Shown: piece after piece, positions 1 to 8,502 of the stretch
Layout: each line of letters begins with the position of its first letter
Position numbering within the stretch: position 1 is the stretch's first letter
Origin: Spirochaetia bacterium
Lineage (GTDB): Bacteria > Spirochaetota > Leptospiria > Leptospirales > Leptonemataceae
Reading direction: 5' to 3'
DNA: 53,282 bases
Assembly (NCBI GenBank): GCA_009885105.1
Contig: VFLI01000061.1
Span: forward strand, 1 to 53,282
Made by a program: the position numbers and the translations under genes
The notes under the pieces: model-generated
What the model was told of the DNA's origin: nothing
Databases searched by the model: none
What the model saw: only the letters and a program-made list of their open reading frames with translations

Positions 1-139
1 GATTTTATATTATTTTAACTTTAAACTTAATAATCTATATTTTTAGTTGGTATTTTACCATGTTTTTGCAAACCCCAATTTAAATATGCTTGTTTTCGGC
101 CGGGCACTAATTAGTTTATTTCGAACAGGGCGTGGAATT

Positions 140-517
140 ATGATAAAAATATTTCTTTGTTTGGCAGGTTTGGTCCTGTTATCATTTGCCTGCACCGGGA
201 TGGCTGTTACACCTCATTACGGAGCCACCAACACAAATCCGGTGCCTGAGTATGCGACCATTGCTACACTGGCTTACGGCGGTGGAATGTATCATGCAAA
301 TTCTGTGGCCGGACAGGCAGGGAATGCTTTGTTGCAGGCAGAAGGTCGAGCCTGCAGCCATTCTGTACTCTGGCTGGTCGCCTGGGGAGATTCCCGGCTT
401 TCCACAGCCGCAAAAAATGGAAGCATCAAGAAAATTGGTTTCGTGGAATATGAAGTCCGGGCTCTGGGCGGATTTTTTTATCACAGATTCTGTACTGTCG
501 TAAGAGGGGAAACATGA
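140..517 (+). CDS. TRL-like family lipoprotein 1
   Basis: Predicted 125-residue lipoprotein. A short basic start (MIK) is followed by a hydrophobic stretch and the lipobox LSFAC, so export and lipidation are expected. The mature part matches the TRL-like family pattern: a Gly/Ala-rich segment, a conserved Cys (GRACSHS), a WGD motif, an Ala-rich helix, then IKKIGFVEYE and a C-terminal TVVRGE. The function of TRL-like proteins is unknown. The start at 140 is chosen over an upstream in-frame ATG at 47 because only 140 puts the signal peptide at the N-terminus, with a purine-rich AGGGCGTGGA before it. It is first of a run of three paralogues and overlaps the next by ATGA. Confidence 0.8.
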   Translation: MIKIFLCLAGLVLLSFACTGMAVTPHYGATNTNPVPEYATIATLAYGGGMYHANSVAGQAGNALLQAEGRACSHSVLWLVAWGDSRLSTAAKNGSIKKIGFVEYEVRALGGFFYHRFCTVVRGET

Positions 518-846
518 TTTCTCAAATTAAATCTCTTCTAAGAATTTCAGCGCTGGGCTTATTGCTCGCCAGTGGCGCAGGATGCGCAATTGGGCCGGTC
601 AACGGAGTCCTGGTCACGGTGAATCAATTCGCCGGTGAGTTCAATCCCGCCAATGATGTGGCGTTTGCAAAGGAAGCCACAGGTTGCCAGCATCTGATTC
701 TGGGTCTTGTTTCTTTTGGCACAGCCGGAGCGGGAAGTATTGCGAAACAGGCGGGCATAAAAAGAATCGCCATCATCGACCATTCGACGATCAATGTTCT
801 TCAAATTGTATATTCAAGATACTGCACAACAGTGGTGGGAGAATAA
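514..846 (+). CDS. TRL-like family lipoprotein 2
   Basis: Predicted 110-residue lipoprotein, paralogous to its neighbours. The signal peptide ends at lipobox SGAGC. The mature part shows the TRL pattern: a conserved Cys (ATGCQHLILGLVSFG), an Ala/Gly helix, IKRIAIIDH and a final TTVVGE. A good ribosome site (AAGAGGGGAAAC) precedes the ATG, which overlaps the previous stop (ATGA), so translational coupling is likely. The stop overlaps the next start as TAATG. Probably envelope-located. Family function is unknown. Confidence 0.82.
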   Translation: MISQIKSLLRISALGLLLASGAGCAIGPVNGVLVTVNQFAGEFNPANDVAFAKEATGCQHLILGLVSFGTAGAGSIAKQAGIKRIAIIDHSTINVLQIVYSRYCTTVVGE

Positions 847-1196
847 TGATGAAAATTCTTAAGAAATCGTTTCTCATTGTTTTGTTAGTACTATCGTTGC
901 TCTCAATTCCCGGTTGCCTGAGCGCTCCGCTGCAGGGTGGGCTTTTTACTTTTACAAATCAGCATGTATATGGAACTCACGGCAGCCAGATTGGATCGGC
1001 GCAGGTCGATAAAAAGGGAGAATCCTGCTCATGGTCCATTCTGTTTATTCGGGATATTTTTTACGGAACCGGTCGGAACGTTTCCGAGGCTATGACGGAA
1101 GGAGGTATCACCAAGATTGCTGTGGTGGATCGGAAATCATTGAGCATACTCGGCCCGCTTTTTTATATGGAATGCATGGAAGTTTATGGAGAATAA
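846..1196 (+). CDS. TRL-like family lipoprotein 3
   Basis: Predicted 116-residue lipoprotein. The double ATG at 846/849 overlaps the previous stop; upstream in-frame ATGs lie inside the preceding gene and would bury the signal peptide, so they are not used. The signal peptide MMKILKKSF... ends at lipobox SIPGC. The mature part is TRL-like: GESCSWSILFI, a helix, then ITKIAVVDRKSLSILG. It is the most divergent of the three copies: the C-terminal TTVVGE of the others is MEVYGE here. It is the third member of the apparent operon at 140-2769. Confidence 0.78.
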   Translation: MMKILKKSFLIVLLVLSLLSIPGCLSAPLQGGLFTFTNQHVYGTHGSQIGSAQVDKKGESCSWSILFIRDIFYGTGRNVSEAMTEGGITKIAVVDRKSLSILGPLFYMECMEVYGE

Positions 1197-1225
1197 GGTT
1201 TCGCAAGATGCGGGAGAAAATTACC

Positions 1226-2059
1226 ATGATTCGCAGTACTCATAAAAATATTTTGATTTTCGCCATGGTTGTTTGGTTCCTGCCCGCTGGAATACGAGCA
1301 CAGTCGACTGATTATTTTCGTGAGGGAAAAGTTTACGTGGATTTTTTGGGTTCTGTAGTGTCGGAACCCGGTCCGCCGTCTTTTTTTACACATGCCGACT
1401 TTACTCTTGATTTGCTTTATCCTTATGCATTTGTCTTTGGGGTTCCAAATGCCGTTCAACTTCAGACCAGGAATCTGGCTCTCATTGATTACTATCTTCA
1501 AACTCAGAAAACTGAGGCGATTTCGAATAATGTTCGCATTGGTGCGGAGTACGCCTTGACAGATTGGTTTGGAATCGGTGCGACATACAGGCAGACGAAT
1601 GTTTCGATCAAGAATGCGACAGCATACGACTTCGCAGACCCATCCCTCAATTTATTTGTCGGTTTGTTGCAGAGTACAACGACTGTGCCTTACTACTATT
1701 ATCTCCCTTTGATAAAGGGTACATATGCTCTGCCAGCTTTTAAGCTTGTATTATTTGATATGTCTTTTCATATTTACAAATCAGGCCGGTTCGACCCTTA
1801 TTTCCGTCTGAGCTTTGGAGGTGGAACATCCGGAAAAGCAACATCCTCGGTAACAATTGTCCATCCATATTCTGTCTCTTTGACATGGGGGGCAAGAGTG
1901 GGGATTGGCAACAATATACACGCAACCCTGGAACAGTTTTACGATTACTATAGCTTTAAAACGAGTTTTTCTGGCGCTTTTTCAGGTGTTTCGTCGGCGT
2001 TGCATTTCAATGATGTCGGCTTGCGCATCGGTGTCGGCTTTGCTATGAACGCGCCTTGA
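1226..2059 (+). CDS. predicted outer-membrane beta-barrel protein, unknown function
   Basis: Predicted 277-residue exported protein. A signal peptide (IRST...) ends near GIRAQS, which looks like a signal peptidase I site. The rest alternates aromatic and polar residues in strand-like segments (NVRIGAEYALTDWFGIGATY; GLRIGVGF near the C-terminus), as in OmpW/OmpX-like or porin-like barrels. No specific family is recognised. The start at 1226 has CGGGAG upstream; an ATG at 1208 is possible but would lengthen the N-terminus ahead of the signal peptide. It sits 29 bases after the TRL genes and abuts the next lipoprotein gene, so it is probably co-transcribed. Confidence 0.65.
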   Translation: MIRSTHKNILIFAMVVWFLPAGIRAQSTDYFREGKVYVDFLGSVVSEPGPPSFFTHADFTLDLLYPYAFVFGVPNAVQLQTRNLALIDYYLQTQKTEAISNNVRIGAEYALTDWFGIGATYRQTNVSIKNATAYDFADPSLNLFVGLLQSTTTVPYYYYLPLIKGTYALPAFKLVLFDMSFHIYKSGRFDPYFRLSFGGGTSGKATSSVTIVHPYSVSLTWGARVGIGNNIHATLEQFYDYYSFKTSFSGAFSGVSSALHFNDVGLRIGVGFAMNAP

Positions 2060-2118
2060 TGAATAGAATGTTCCGCTCTGTACAGCGCAAATCAGGAATT
2101 GTAACTGAAGTGAATTTA

Positions 2119-2769
2119 ATGAAACCAATGAACATAAGCATGTTCTGGATTTTTTCTAGATTTTTTCGCGGTATGGTGGGGCTCGTTTTATTGGTCACAA
2201 TGATGATCCTGCCCTCCTGTTATTATTTTCAGAAACCGCCGGATAATAATAAAATGCAGGAGATGACGCTGTTGGTTGTCCTGGGACTGGCGTATTTTGG
2301 CAATCCCTGTAACTTTGCCGCATCGCCGATATCATCGAGCGCTGTGTCGTCCTCTGCGCTGCCTGCAAACTATGCCAGTGTAAAAGGCCGACTTTTAACA
2401 ACCACGGGGCAGCCGGTCGTCAATGCGCTGGTGGTTCTGGATGAAGCGACTTCTGTTTCGGATCAGTACTACTACAGCTCGCACTCCGCTGTGAACCGCG
2501 ATGGAAGTTTTGTGATCGCCGGTTTCCCTTTCGGCGCCGGATTTCCCGTGGCATCTCCGCAATTTCGTCTTTCTGTGGAGCCGATTCATACTTCAATGTA
2601 CCAACGAATCGATACGCATATCGACTGCTTTATGTCGCCGGCAAATTTTACCGCTGGCTGGTATAAAGGCGCGGGCAACAGCATTATATCGACTGTGGGA
2701 TCGGCGACTGCCATTACCGGATTTTCGACAAACGAAGTGCGCGATCTCGGTACGATTTATGTGCCCTGA
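2119..2769 (+). CDS. lipoprotein with carboxypeptidase-regulatory-like domain
   Basis: Predicted 216-residue lipoprotein. The signal peptide ends at lipobox MILPSC. After a Ser/Ala-rich linker, the segment ASVKGRLLTTTGQPVVNALV, followed by NRDGSFVIAGFPFGAGFP, resembles the small beta-sandwich of carboxypeptidase-regulatory or SdrD_B-like domains, often found on surface proteins. The ligand is unknown. The start is uncertain: 2119 gives a normal-length signal peptide, while in-frame TTG 2056 and ATG 2059 touch the previous stop and would place the lipidated Cys near residue 55. It is last in the + strand cluster and converges on the next gene. Confidence 0.65.
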   Translation: MKPMNISMFWIFSRFFRGMVGLVLLVTMMILPSCYYFQKPPDNNKMQEMTLLVVLGLAYFGNPCNFAASPISSSAVSSSALPANYASVKGRLLTTTGQPVVNALVVLDEATSVSDQYYYSSHSAVNRDGSFVIAGFPFGAGFPVASPQFRLSVEPIHTSMYQRIDTHIDCFMSPANFTAGWYKGAGNSIISTVGSATAITGFSTNEVRDLGTIYVP

Positions 2770-2798
2770 TATTTTGCGGGTGTCTGTCAAGAGACTTC

Positions 2799-5114
2799 CT
2801 ACCATACTACAGGTATCTCATAAGAATTCACCGTTCCCACATCAGTCACTGAAGTGACCGTAACCGATCCAATCCCGAAAAGATTGAAGATACTCCAGCC
2901 GGCAGTTGCATGCATCGAATTTGCGCCGGTCGGCCAGGCGACGACGCCGTTGAGTCCGCTGACAAACCAGAGCGCCGGTTTCCAGGGCCAGCAGTTTTTA
3001 TCAACGGCCCAGACAAAAAATTCATAGTCAATTGTTCCGTACAGAGGAATGCCCCAGAACCATACATACACTGTGAATCCTGAAGCATAGCCGATCGATC
3101 CAATCTCCGGAAGCGATTTTACCGCTCCCGGGTAGGAAAGAGGCACATTAAAAAACGACACATTGCCGTCTTCATCGGTGAGGCGAAATCGCGCGATGTC
3201 TTCCCACAGCCAGCGGTCCCAGAATTTTCCGTGATAGGAAAAAGTATTTCTGTTCAGCTGAGTCACAAATCCGACGGAGCTCCCTCCGTCAGATTCAATC
3301 CGGACTGTGTCGCGGTGTCCATTGGGATCGTCCCACTCCACTGTGATCTGCATCTCAACAGCGGCATCCGCCGTGCATGCATGGACGACTCTGATATCGG
3401 ATGGAAATCCGTACCCAACGGGCGGCGAAATACGGGGTTGTATCGGCCATGCCGGCCGGGAAATTTCAGGAATCAAAGGAGGTCTGTCTGTCGGCAAAAC
3501 GCCCGAGAAATTTTCCGGGGCATTTATGTAATACAGATTGTGCAGGAGCATGCAGTCCAGACCGTTGAACGCGGCCGGTATCAGCGCCAACCCGCTGCCG
3601 TTGTGCTCGGATCTGTCCGTGATAAAACGATTCTGAGAGCTCCAGCCTGCCTGCAGATTGTCGACTGTTCCTCCAAAGGGCGCTGTCCGCAGCATGTCCC
3701 GGGCTTTCTCCGAGCCCCTGCGCGATAGATCTCCTGGATGATGAAGCACTGCGTTGAGAAGCGGATAGATCCAGAAATCCTGATGTTCTGACATCGCTTC
3801 CAGAACCGGCAGGGTCAATTCTCCCCAGCCGTTGCCGGAGGCCGCCAGCGCCATTGTCATATGCAGGAGATCACTCGATCTGAGCGGCTCTCCGAAATTT
3901 CCCGGGAAGCTGTTCATCAGAGAATTGATCGCATCCGCGCTTGCCGCAGAAATCGGCAGACTGTACCAGACGGCGTCGGCCGCGGCGGGAACAATCTGCG
4001 AGTGTCCCGTAATCCAGAAACAGACACGCTCGAAACCGCGCGCGAAAGCGATGGCTGCGGCTCCCCGGTCAACCAGTTCCATTCGGTCCGGATCCGCAGG
4101 ATGGAAAGGATCGAAATAGCCGGCGCATGCCGGACAGCGTCCCAGCCAGTTTATTTTCGGCGAAACGGGATCTTCGATCATCCAGGGCTCCTCTGTCGTT
4201 AATGGGATTCCCAGAATCTTCGCGCTTACCGTATGTCCTTTTGCCAGATAATTCACGATATCAAGAGCTTGTCCGGCAGCAAGATCGCGCAGATTCATGC
4301 CGTCGTAGGAGAGTTGAGGCAGAAGTCCCTTAACCAGAGCCAGTCCCATCAGCAGATGTACGGCCTGATCCTGGCTCATCTGTTTCATCTTTCTTCTGTA
4401 CTGCGGAACAGCGATCAGACCGGTGTCGAGCGGCGCCCAGATAAAAGAATCTGACCAGCCGCCTGCGTCCACTCCCAGAGCCCGGGCTGTCTCAAAATTC
4501 ACATCATCGCGGATGAAAAATCCTGGTGTGTCGGGCCAGAAAAATCCGCCCGTGCCGGGAAAATGCGCGAGATTCTCAGGATGATCCGACCAGAGCGCCT
4601 GCTCGCCGAAGGTGTCCAGCCGCTCCAGAGCCAGAAGAGAGCAGTACAGCTCGATTGTCGCATTCCTGATATCGTTGGCGCCGCCGAATCCTGGAAATTT
4701 TTCCGGATGAAACAGCATGTGCAGTTCTGTCGCCAGAACACCGATATACCAGCCCAGCTTGATTGTGGAATCGCCCCAGACGCCCCATTTTTTTTTGTCC
4801 ACCGCCATGATTTTTTCCGCGGGCAGGCATCCTCCGTTATTCGAGGAGTAATGAACAAATTCGTTGCGAAGACGGTTTCTGTAATTCCAGTAGCGAGCGG
4901 AATCAATCTGCGCCTGAGTTACATCGGCGCCGTTCAGCTTGTCAGGGGGCGTTTCCTGGAAAGAGAATTTCAAACTTAGATTCTGACCGGCGCCTGAGTT
5001 GACCAGTGAATCAATCAAACCAAACAGTTGATCCGGCACGTCCTGCCCTTGAATTACCGGCGGCTGAATGAATAAAATTAACAGCAGCGCCGCGAAAGCT
5101 CTTTTTGTTGACAT
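2799..5114 (-). CDS. large secreted protein of unknown function
   Basis: Predicted 771-residue exported protein. The N-terminus MSTKRAFAALLLILFIQPPV is a signal peptide, probably cleaved after VIQG. A strong ribosome site (GGAGGAGAAG) precedes the ATG. Residues about 30-520 look mostly helical with many Trp and Gly. A conserved-looking region contains GRCPACAGYFDPFHPADPD, whose CxxC could bind metal or form a disulphide. The last 200 residues look beta-rich (ITVEWDDPNGHRDTVRI), like a fibronectin/Ig-type fold. I do not recognise a family. It converges on the lipoprotein gene ending at 2769, and its promoter should lie between 5115 and 5236. Confidence 0.7.
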   Translation of the reverse strand: MSTKRAFAALLLILFIQPPVIQGQDVPDQLFGLIDSLVNSGAGQNLSLKFSFQETPPDKLNGADVTQAQIDSARYWNYRNRLRNEFVHYSSNNGGCLPAEKIMAVDKKKWGVWGDSTIKLGWYIGVLATELHMLFHPEKFPGFGGANDIRNATIELYCSLLALERLDTFGEQALWSDHPENLAHFPGTGGFFWPDTPGFFIRDDVNFETARALGVDAGGWSDSFIWAPLDTGLIAVPQYRRKMKQMSQDQAVHLLMGLALVKGLLPQLSYDGMNLRDLAAGQALDIVNYLAKGHTVSAKILGIPLTTEEPWMIEDPVSPKINWLGRCPACAGYFDPFHPADPDRMELVDRGAAAIAFARGFERVCFWITGHSQIVPAAADAVWYSLPISAASADAINSLMNSFPGNFGEPLRSSDLLHMTMALAASGNGWGELTLPVLEAMSEHQDFWIYPLLNAVLHHPGDLSRRGSEKARDMLRTAPFGGTVDNLQAGWSSQNRFITDRSEHNGSGLALIPAAFNGLDCMLLHNLYYINAPENFSGVLPTDRPPLIPEISRPAWPIQPRISPPVGYGFPSDIRVVHACTADAAVEMQITVEWDDPNGHRDTVRIESDGGSSVGFVTQLNRNTFSYHGKFWDRWLWEDIARFRLTDEDGNVSFFNVPLSYPGAVKSLPEIGSIGYASGFTVYVWFWGIPLYGTIDYEFFVWAVDKNCWPWKPALWFVSGLNGVVAWPTGANSMHATAGWSIFNLFGIGSVTVTSVTDVGTVNSYEIPVVW

Positions 5115-5236
5115 CTTCTCTTCTCCTCCGGGATGACATTCTGCAGAGAACCATCATCCCTTGAGAGTTGAGGGTAAAAATATTTCAGTTGTTGCGCGGT
5201 TCTTTAAGAAAAATAAGCGATACAGTCAAAGAAGGC

Positions 5237-5268
5237 AAAAAAAAACCGGCAGGCAGCGCCCGCCGGTT
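5237..5268 (-). terminator. Rho-independent terminator of the FecR-domain gene
   Basis: On the minus strand a GC-rich hairpin is followed by nine T. The outer stem pairs 5244-5250 with 5262-5268 (AACCGGC / GCCGGTT). After one mismatch, an inner 3-bp stem closes a 3-base loop. It lies 20 bases past the stop of the gene ending at 5288. This is the clearest intrinsic terminator in the window. Confidence 0.8.
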
Positions 5269-5287
5269 GCAATTTCAGTTCTGGTAT

Positions 5288-6400
5288 TTACCGATTGTGG
5301 AAATAATCAATATAATCTATATCCAGCTTGTTAAGACGGAGAACGCCCTGCGCTGAATGAAGCACGATGATTTCACCGGCCTGCGCCACCACGGCCCCCG
5401 ATTCTTTGGAACCGTCCCGCTTGACGACGACTTCCAGAACATTGTAAAATGTTTGAATTTCTTTTTCTGTTTTCAGGCCGCGTTCCTGGGCTTTTTCTTC
5501 AATAACAGTCACAGCCTGGTTCAGATGTTCGGAGTGCTGCTGGGAAATCTGTTTTTCCAGTTCAGCCGCGCGGCTATTCTGTTCCGCCGGAGACGCGTTC
5601 GCCGTTGCTTCCATGGCTTTGTTTACAAGCGTTTCATCGACGGTCACCAGTGTTGCGGATTCTGCCTCTTCCTGAGGTGTGATCTGCACTGTGCGTGTTT
5701 CCACGGTGGAAGCAGGCACAACGATTTCCGCTACCGAAGCCGGAGGTGAGCTCTGCACTTGAGTGTTGATCTGATTCAGAGCCTGAATCGTCGCAGCATC
5801 CTGAACTCCGACCGTTTTTTCTTCCAGCACAACTTCCTGTTTTGCCAGGTTTTCCGCCAGATTCTTCAGCGCGGGATTATTCTGAATATCCTCGGCGCTG
5901 AGTTTCTCCAGGGCGGGCACACGGGGAGTCATCGCCACACTTCCTTCCAGCACTTTCACGCTGTTTTCTTTGCCCACCTCCGCCGAGAAAGTTGTTCCGC
6001 GGACAGAAGCGATTGAAGTCGGCATAACGACGTTGAAGCCTTCCTTGTTTCGCTGAACATTGGCGATGAGAGAACCGCTTTTCAATTCAACTGTGGTTCC
6101 TGCCGTTCCGGCCAGCGCATTTGACAGACGAATTTTGGTAAATTCGCGGATTCGCAGAGCGCTTCCATTGCTGGTTTGAACATCAAGCGAGCCGGCTTTG
6201 GTTTCGATGATATCTTCAGTTCTTAAGACAAATCCCGGCTTTGCCGGCAGAGTTTGTCCGTCCCGGGTAATTGTTGACTGACTGGAAGCAAAAATGACCA
6301 CCATGGCGCCAGAACGGTCGCTCTTTTTGCAGTCAACAGTGAGAACTGCAAGACTTGCCAGGGCTGCGATGGTCAGAATACGGAATTTATTTACAATCAT
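5288..6400 (-). CDS. FecR-domain lipoprotein
   Basis: Predicted 370-residue lipoprotein. The start at 6400 has AGAAGGAG eight bases upstream; a GTG nine bases earlier is in frame but badly spaced. The signal peptide ends at lipobox LTVDC (Cys24). Residues about 35-150 show the FecR fold signature: a VIF...G strand pattern, ETKAGSLDVQTSNGSALRI, VELKSGSLIANV, then TSIASVRGTTFSAEV and VKVLEGSVAM. The C-terminal half is Glu/Gln/Ala-rich and probably coiled-coil. FecR domains can sense or bind envelope ligands, but no TonB receptor or sigma factor is adjacent, so the role here is unknown. It has its own terminator. Confidence 0.82.
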   Translation of the reverse strand: MIVNKFRILTIAALASLAVLTVDCKKSDRSGAMVVIFASSQSTITRDGQTLPAKPGFVLRTEDIIETKAGSLDVQTSNGSALRIREFTKIRLSNALAGTAGTTVELKSGSLIANVQRNKEGFNVVMPTSIASVRGTTFSAEVGKENSVKVLEGSVAMTPRVPALEKLSAEDIQNNPALKNLAENLAKQEVVLEEKTVGVQDAATIQALNQINTQVQSSPPASVAEIVVPASTVETRTVQITPQEEAESATLVTVDETLVNKAMEATANASPAEQNSRAAELEKQISQQHSEHLNQAVTVIEEKAQERGLKTEKEIQTFYNVLEVVVKRDGSKESGAVVAQAGEIIVLHSAQGVLRLNKLDIDYIDYFHNR

Positions 6401-6463
6401 TTCTTTCACTCCTTCTATTATAACAACTGATATTGCGCCAGTTTGCGTTTTTCCAGCAAAAAA

Positions 6464-6487
6464 CCTTAAAAATTCATTTTTTTTAGG
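6464..6487. repeat. AT-rich inverted repeat between divergent genes
   Basis: The arms CCTTAAAAA and TTTTTTTAGG can pair over about eight positions with one mismatch around a short loop. It lies in the 129-base gap between the FecR gene (-) and the ComEC-like gene (+), where both promoters should be. It could be an operator or simply AT-rich promoter DNA. Confidence 0.25.
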
Positions 6488-6529
6488 TCATTTTACGCAA
6501 CGATCGGGGGCTTTTTTACCCTTCAGAAT

Positions 6530-8485
6530 ATGCCGGCGCCATCGACGATCGTCAAGTACATTTTCATCATCTCAGCTTCCGCACTGACCGCTTTTTTTCC
6601 TGAAACCGCAGTCGATCGTGCCTGGCAGCTGGCAGCGGGCGCCGGGGCGATTTACGTTCTCTGGCTGTTGATCGGTCGCCTGAGACTGCTTTTTATTTCC
6701 GGTTCAGTTTTCCGGCGTGTCCCTTCTGCGGCCGAAAGTCTAGGCAGTCTGTTTCTGTTTTACTGCGCGCTGATTCTTCTGTTTTTGCTGCGAATGTCTT
6801 TTGAAAAAAGACCGAATGAACCTCCCGATATCTGGTTCTCTCTTTCCGAACGCGCCGAGCCTGTTTACGATCTCCGCCTGTCAGTACAGGGGAAAATCGC
6901 CCGTGTCATTTCTCCCGGACTCTACCTGGCAGAAATCCAGCTGCTTCGCACAGATGAGCGCGTGATTATCAATACAGATATGCCTTACAGCAGGCGCTCG
7001 AGTCAACAATCGAAATCAACGAATCATCGGCGGCAGAGTCAAAGAACAAGACATCGGATTCGCGCTTCAGCAGGCCATGATGGTTATGAAACGCGCCGCA
7101 GACGAAGCCCGAACAATTCCGGCAAGACCGGCGCTCGCCGGTTTCAGTATACCTGGAAAGTTCAGGAGCCTCAAACTGTAAATTTTCTTACCGCTCTTTC
7201 TTTCCGGGAGCGTCCTCTGGAAGAAGGCTGCACATTCCATTTGTTCGCCTCGGGCCGGGCTGTGCCGCAGCGACTGGGAAATTCATCATTCCATACCTAT
7301 CTGCGCAAAAAGGGCGCTGCGACCTATCTCTGGAGCGGCCGCGATCATCTGATATTTGAATGCGGAGAAACCGGCTGGAAAGCGTCCGTGCGGACAAAAA
7401 TGCGCCAGATTCTGGAATCCCGTCTGGACGGGCGTCGCCTCCAGACTGCGCTTGGATTTATTTTCGGCCAGACCGGCTTCATGGACCGCGATTACAAAAA
7501 GCAGGCAAAAGAACTGGGAATTCTTCATATTTTCGCGGCCAGCGGTCTGCATCTGGCAGTCATCTATTCGCTGCTCTATTATCCGCTTTCGCTTCTCCTG
7601 GGAAAAAAGCACCCATTATCTCTGTTCTTTCCTCTTCCCGCCTGCGCCGCCTATTTATGGCTCCTGGATTTTCCGGTTTCACTTTCGCGCGCTTTTGTTT
7701 TTCTGTTTCTGTATTCGCTGAGATCTTTGATCCACCGTCGTGTAACAACCGATGAACACATTGCCAATACCTGCATTCTTCTGCTTTTCATCATGCCCGG
7801 CGATTTCTGTTCTCTTTCCGGCGCGCTTTCCACCGGCGCCGTCGCCGGCATCGTGCTTTTTCATCCGATTTTTATGAAAACGATTTTTAATTATGAAAAC
7901 AGAATATTTAGATGGTTTTCCTCGCAGGCGGCCGTCTGTATTTCAGCGACAGTGTTCACGGCTCCGCTTCTTCTTTTCGTGTTTCAGACGTATTCATTCA
8001 GCGGACCGCTTGTTAATCTGTGGATGGTGCCCCTTTCGGAACCGGTGCTGCCGCTTCTTCTTCTTACCGTCGGTCTGGAGCTTGCGGGAATTCACAGCGC
8101 CTTCCTGTTAGATCCTTTCTGGAAAGTGAACACCTGGTTTCTGGATATTTTCTGCGAATCCACGGCTGCGCTTTCGCCGTACAGTCTGTATTTTGAATAC
8201 AGAAGTCCCTGGAGCTTTCCACTGATGATTCTTATTGTTTTGTTTCTTCTGCTGAGTCTTCTTCTGTATGCAGAGAAGCGCTCGTCGGCCGGCCGAATCA
8301 TAATGATTAGAAAATTAATTATATTTATTATATTTTTTCTGGGACCCGCCGGCGCTGCAATTTCAATATATTTCTCTTCCGGCAGTTCGGTTCCATTTGA
8401 ATTCTTTGGAAACTCGCAGTTTGATTTTTCAGGATTGACCATGGGAATGCGCCTGGCTCAATCGCTCTTGACCGACGGCCGCTGA
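6530..8485 (+). CDS. comEC: ComEC/Rec2-family membrane channel protein
   Basis: Predicted 651-residue multi-spanning protein. The N-terminus has two to three membrane helices, then an extracytoplasmic domain (QGKIARVISPGLYLAEIQLL...). The Competence domain follows from about residue 310, with GFIFGQTG and the signature HIFAASGLHLAV, then repeated membrane helices to about 620. ComEC proteins carry single-stranded DNA across the inner membrane during natural transformation. The C-terminal metallo-beta-lactamase domain of long ComEC forms is absent. Residues about 152-206 are an odd Arg/Ser-rich stretch that breaks the extracytoplasmic domain (see findings). No other competence gene is nearby. 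The start has only a weak ribosome site. Confidence 0.8.
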   Translation: MPAPSTIVKYIFIISASALTAFFPETAVDRAWQLAAGAGAIYVLWLLIGRLRLLFISGSVFRRVPSAAESLGSLFLFYCALILLFLLRMSFEKRPNEPPDIWFSLSERAEPVYDLRLSVQGKIARVISPGLYLAEIQLLRTDERVIINTDMPYSRRSSQQSKSTNHRRQSQRTRHRIRASAGHDGYETRRRRSPNNSGKTGARRFQYTWKVQEPQTVNFLTALSFRERPLEEGCTFHLFASGRAVPQRLGNSSFHTYLRKKGAATYLWSGRDHLIFECGETGWKASVRTKMRQILESRLDGRRLQTALGFIFGQTGFMDRDYKKQAKELGILHIFAASGLHLAVIYSLLYYPLSLLLGKKHPLSLFFPLPACAAYLWLLDFPVSLSRAFVFLFLYSLRSLIHRRVTTDEHIANTCILLLFIMPGDFCSLSGALSTGAVAGIVLFHPIFMKTIFNYENRIFRWFSSQAAVCISATVFTAPLLLFVFQTYSFSGPLVNLWMVPLSEPVLPLLLLTVGLELAGIHSAFLLDPFWKVNTWFLDIFCESTAALSPYSLYFEYRSPWSFPLMILIVLFLLLSLLLYAEKRSSAGRIIMIRKLIIFIIFFLGPAGAAISIYFSSGSSVPFEFFGNSQFDFSGLTMGMRLAQSLLTDGR

Positions 8486-8502
8486 CTGTCTGAACTGCCG
8501 GT

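Noticed and set aside
5168..5356. Short + strand frame between the secreted protein and FecR genes
   Set aside because: It crosses the terminator hairpin and the end of the FecR gene and has no plausible product.
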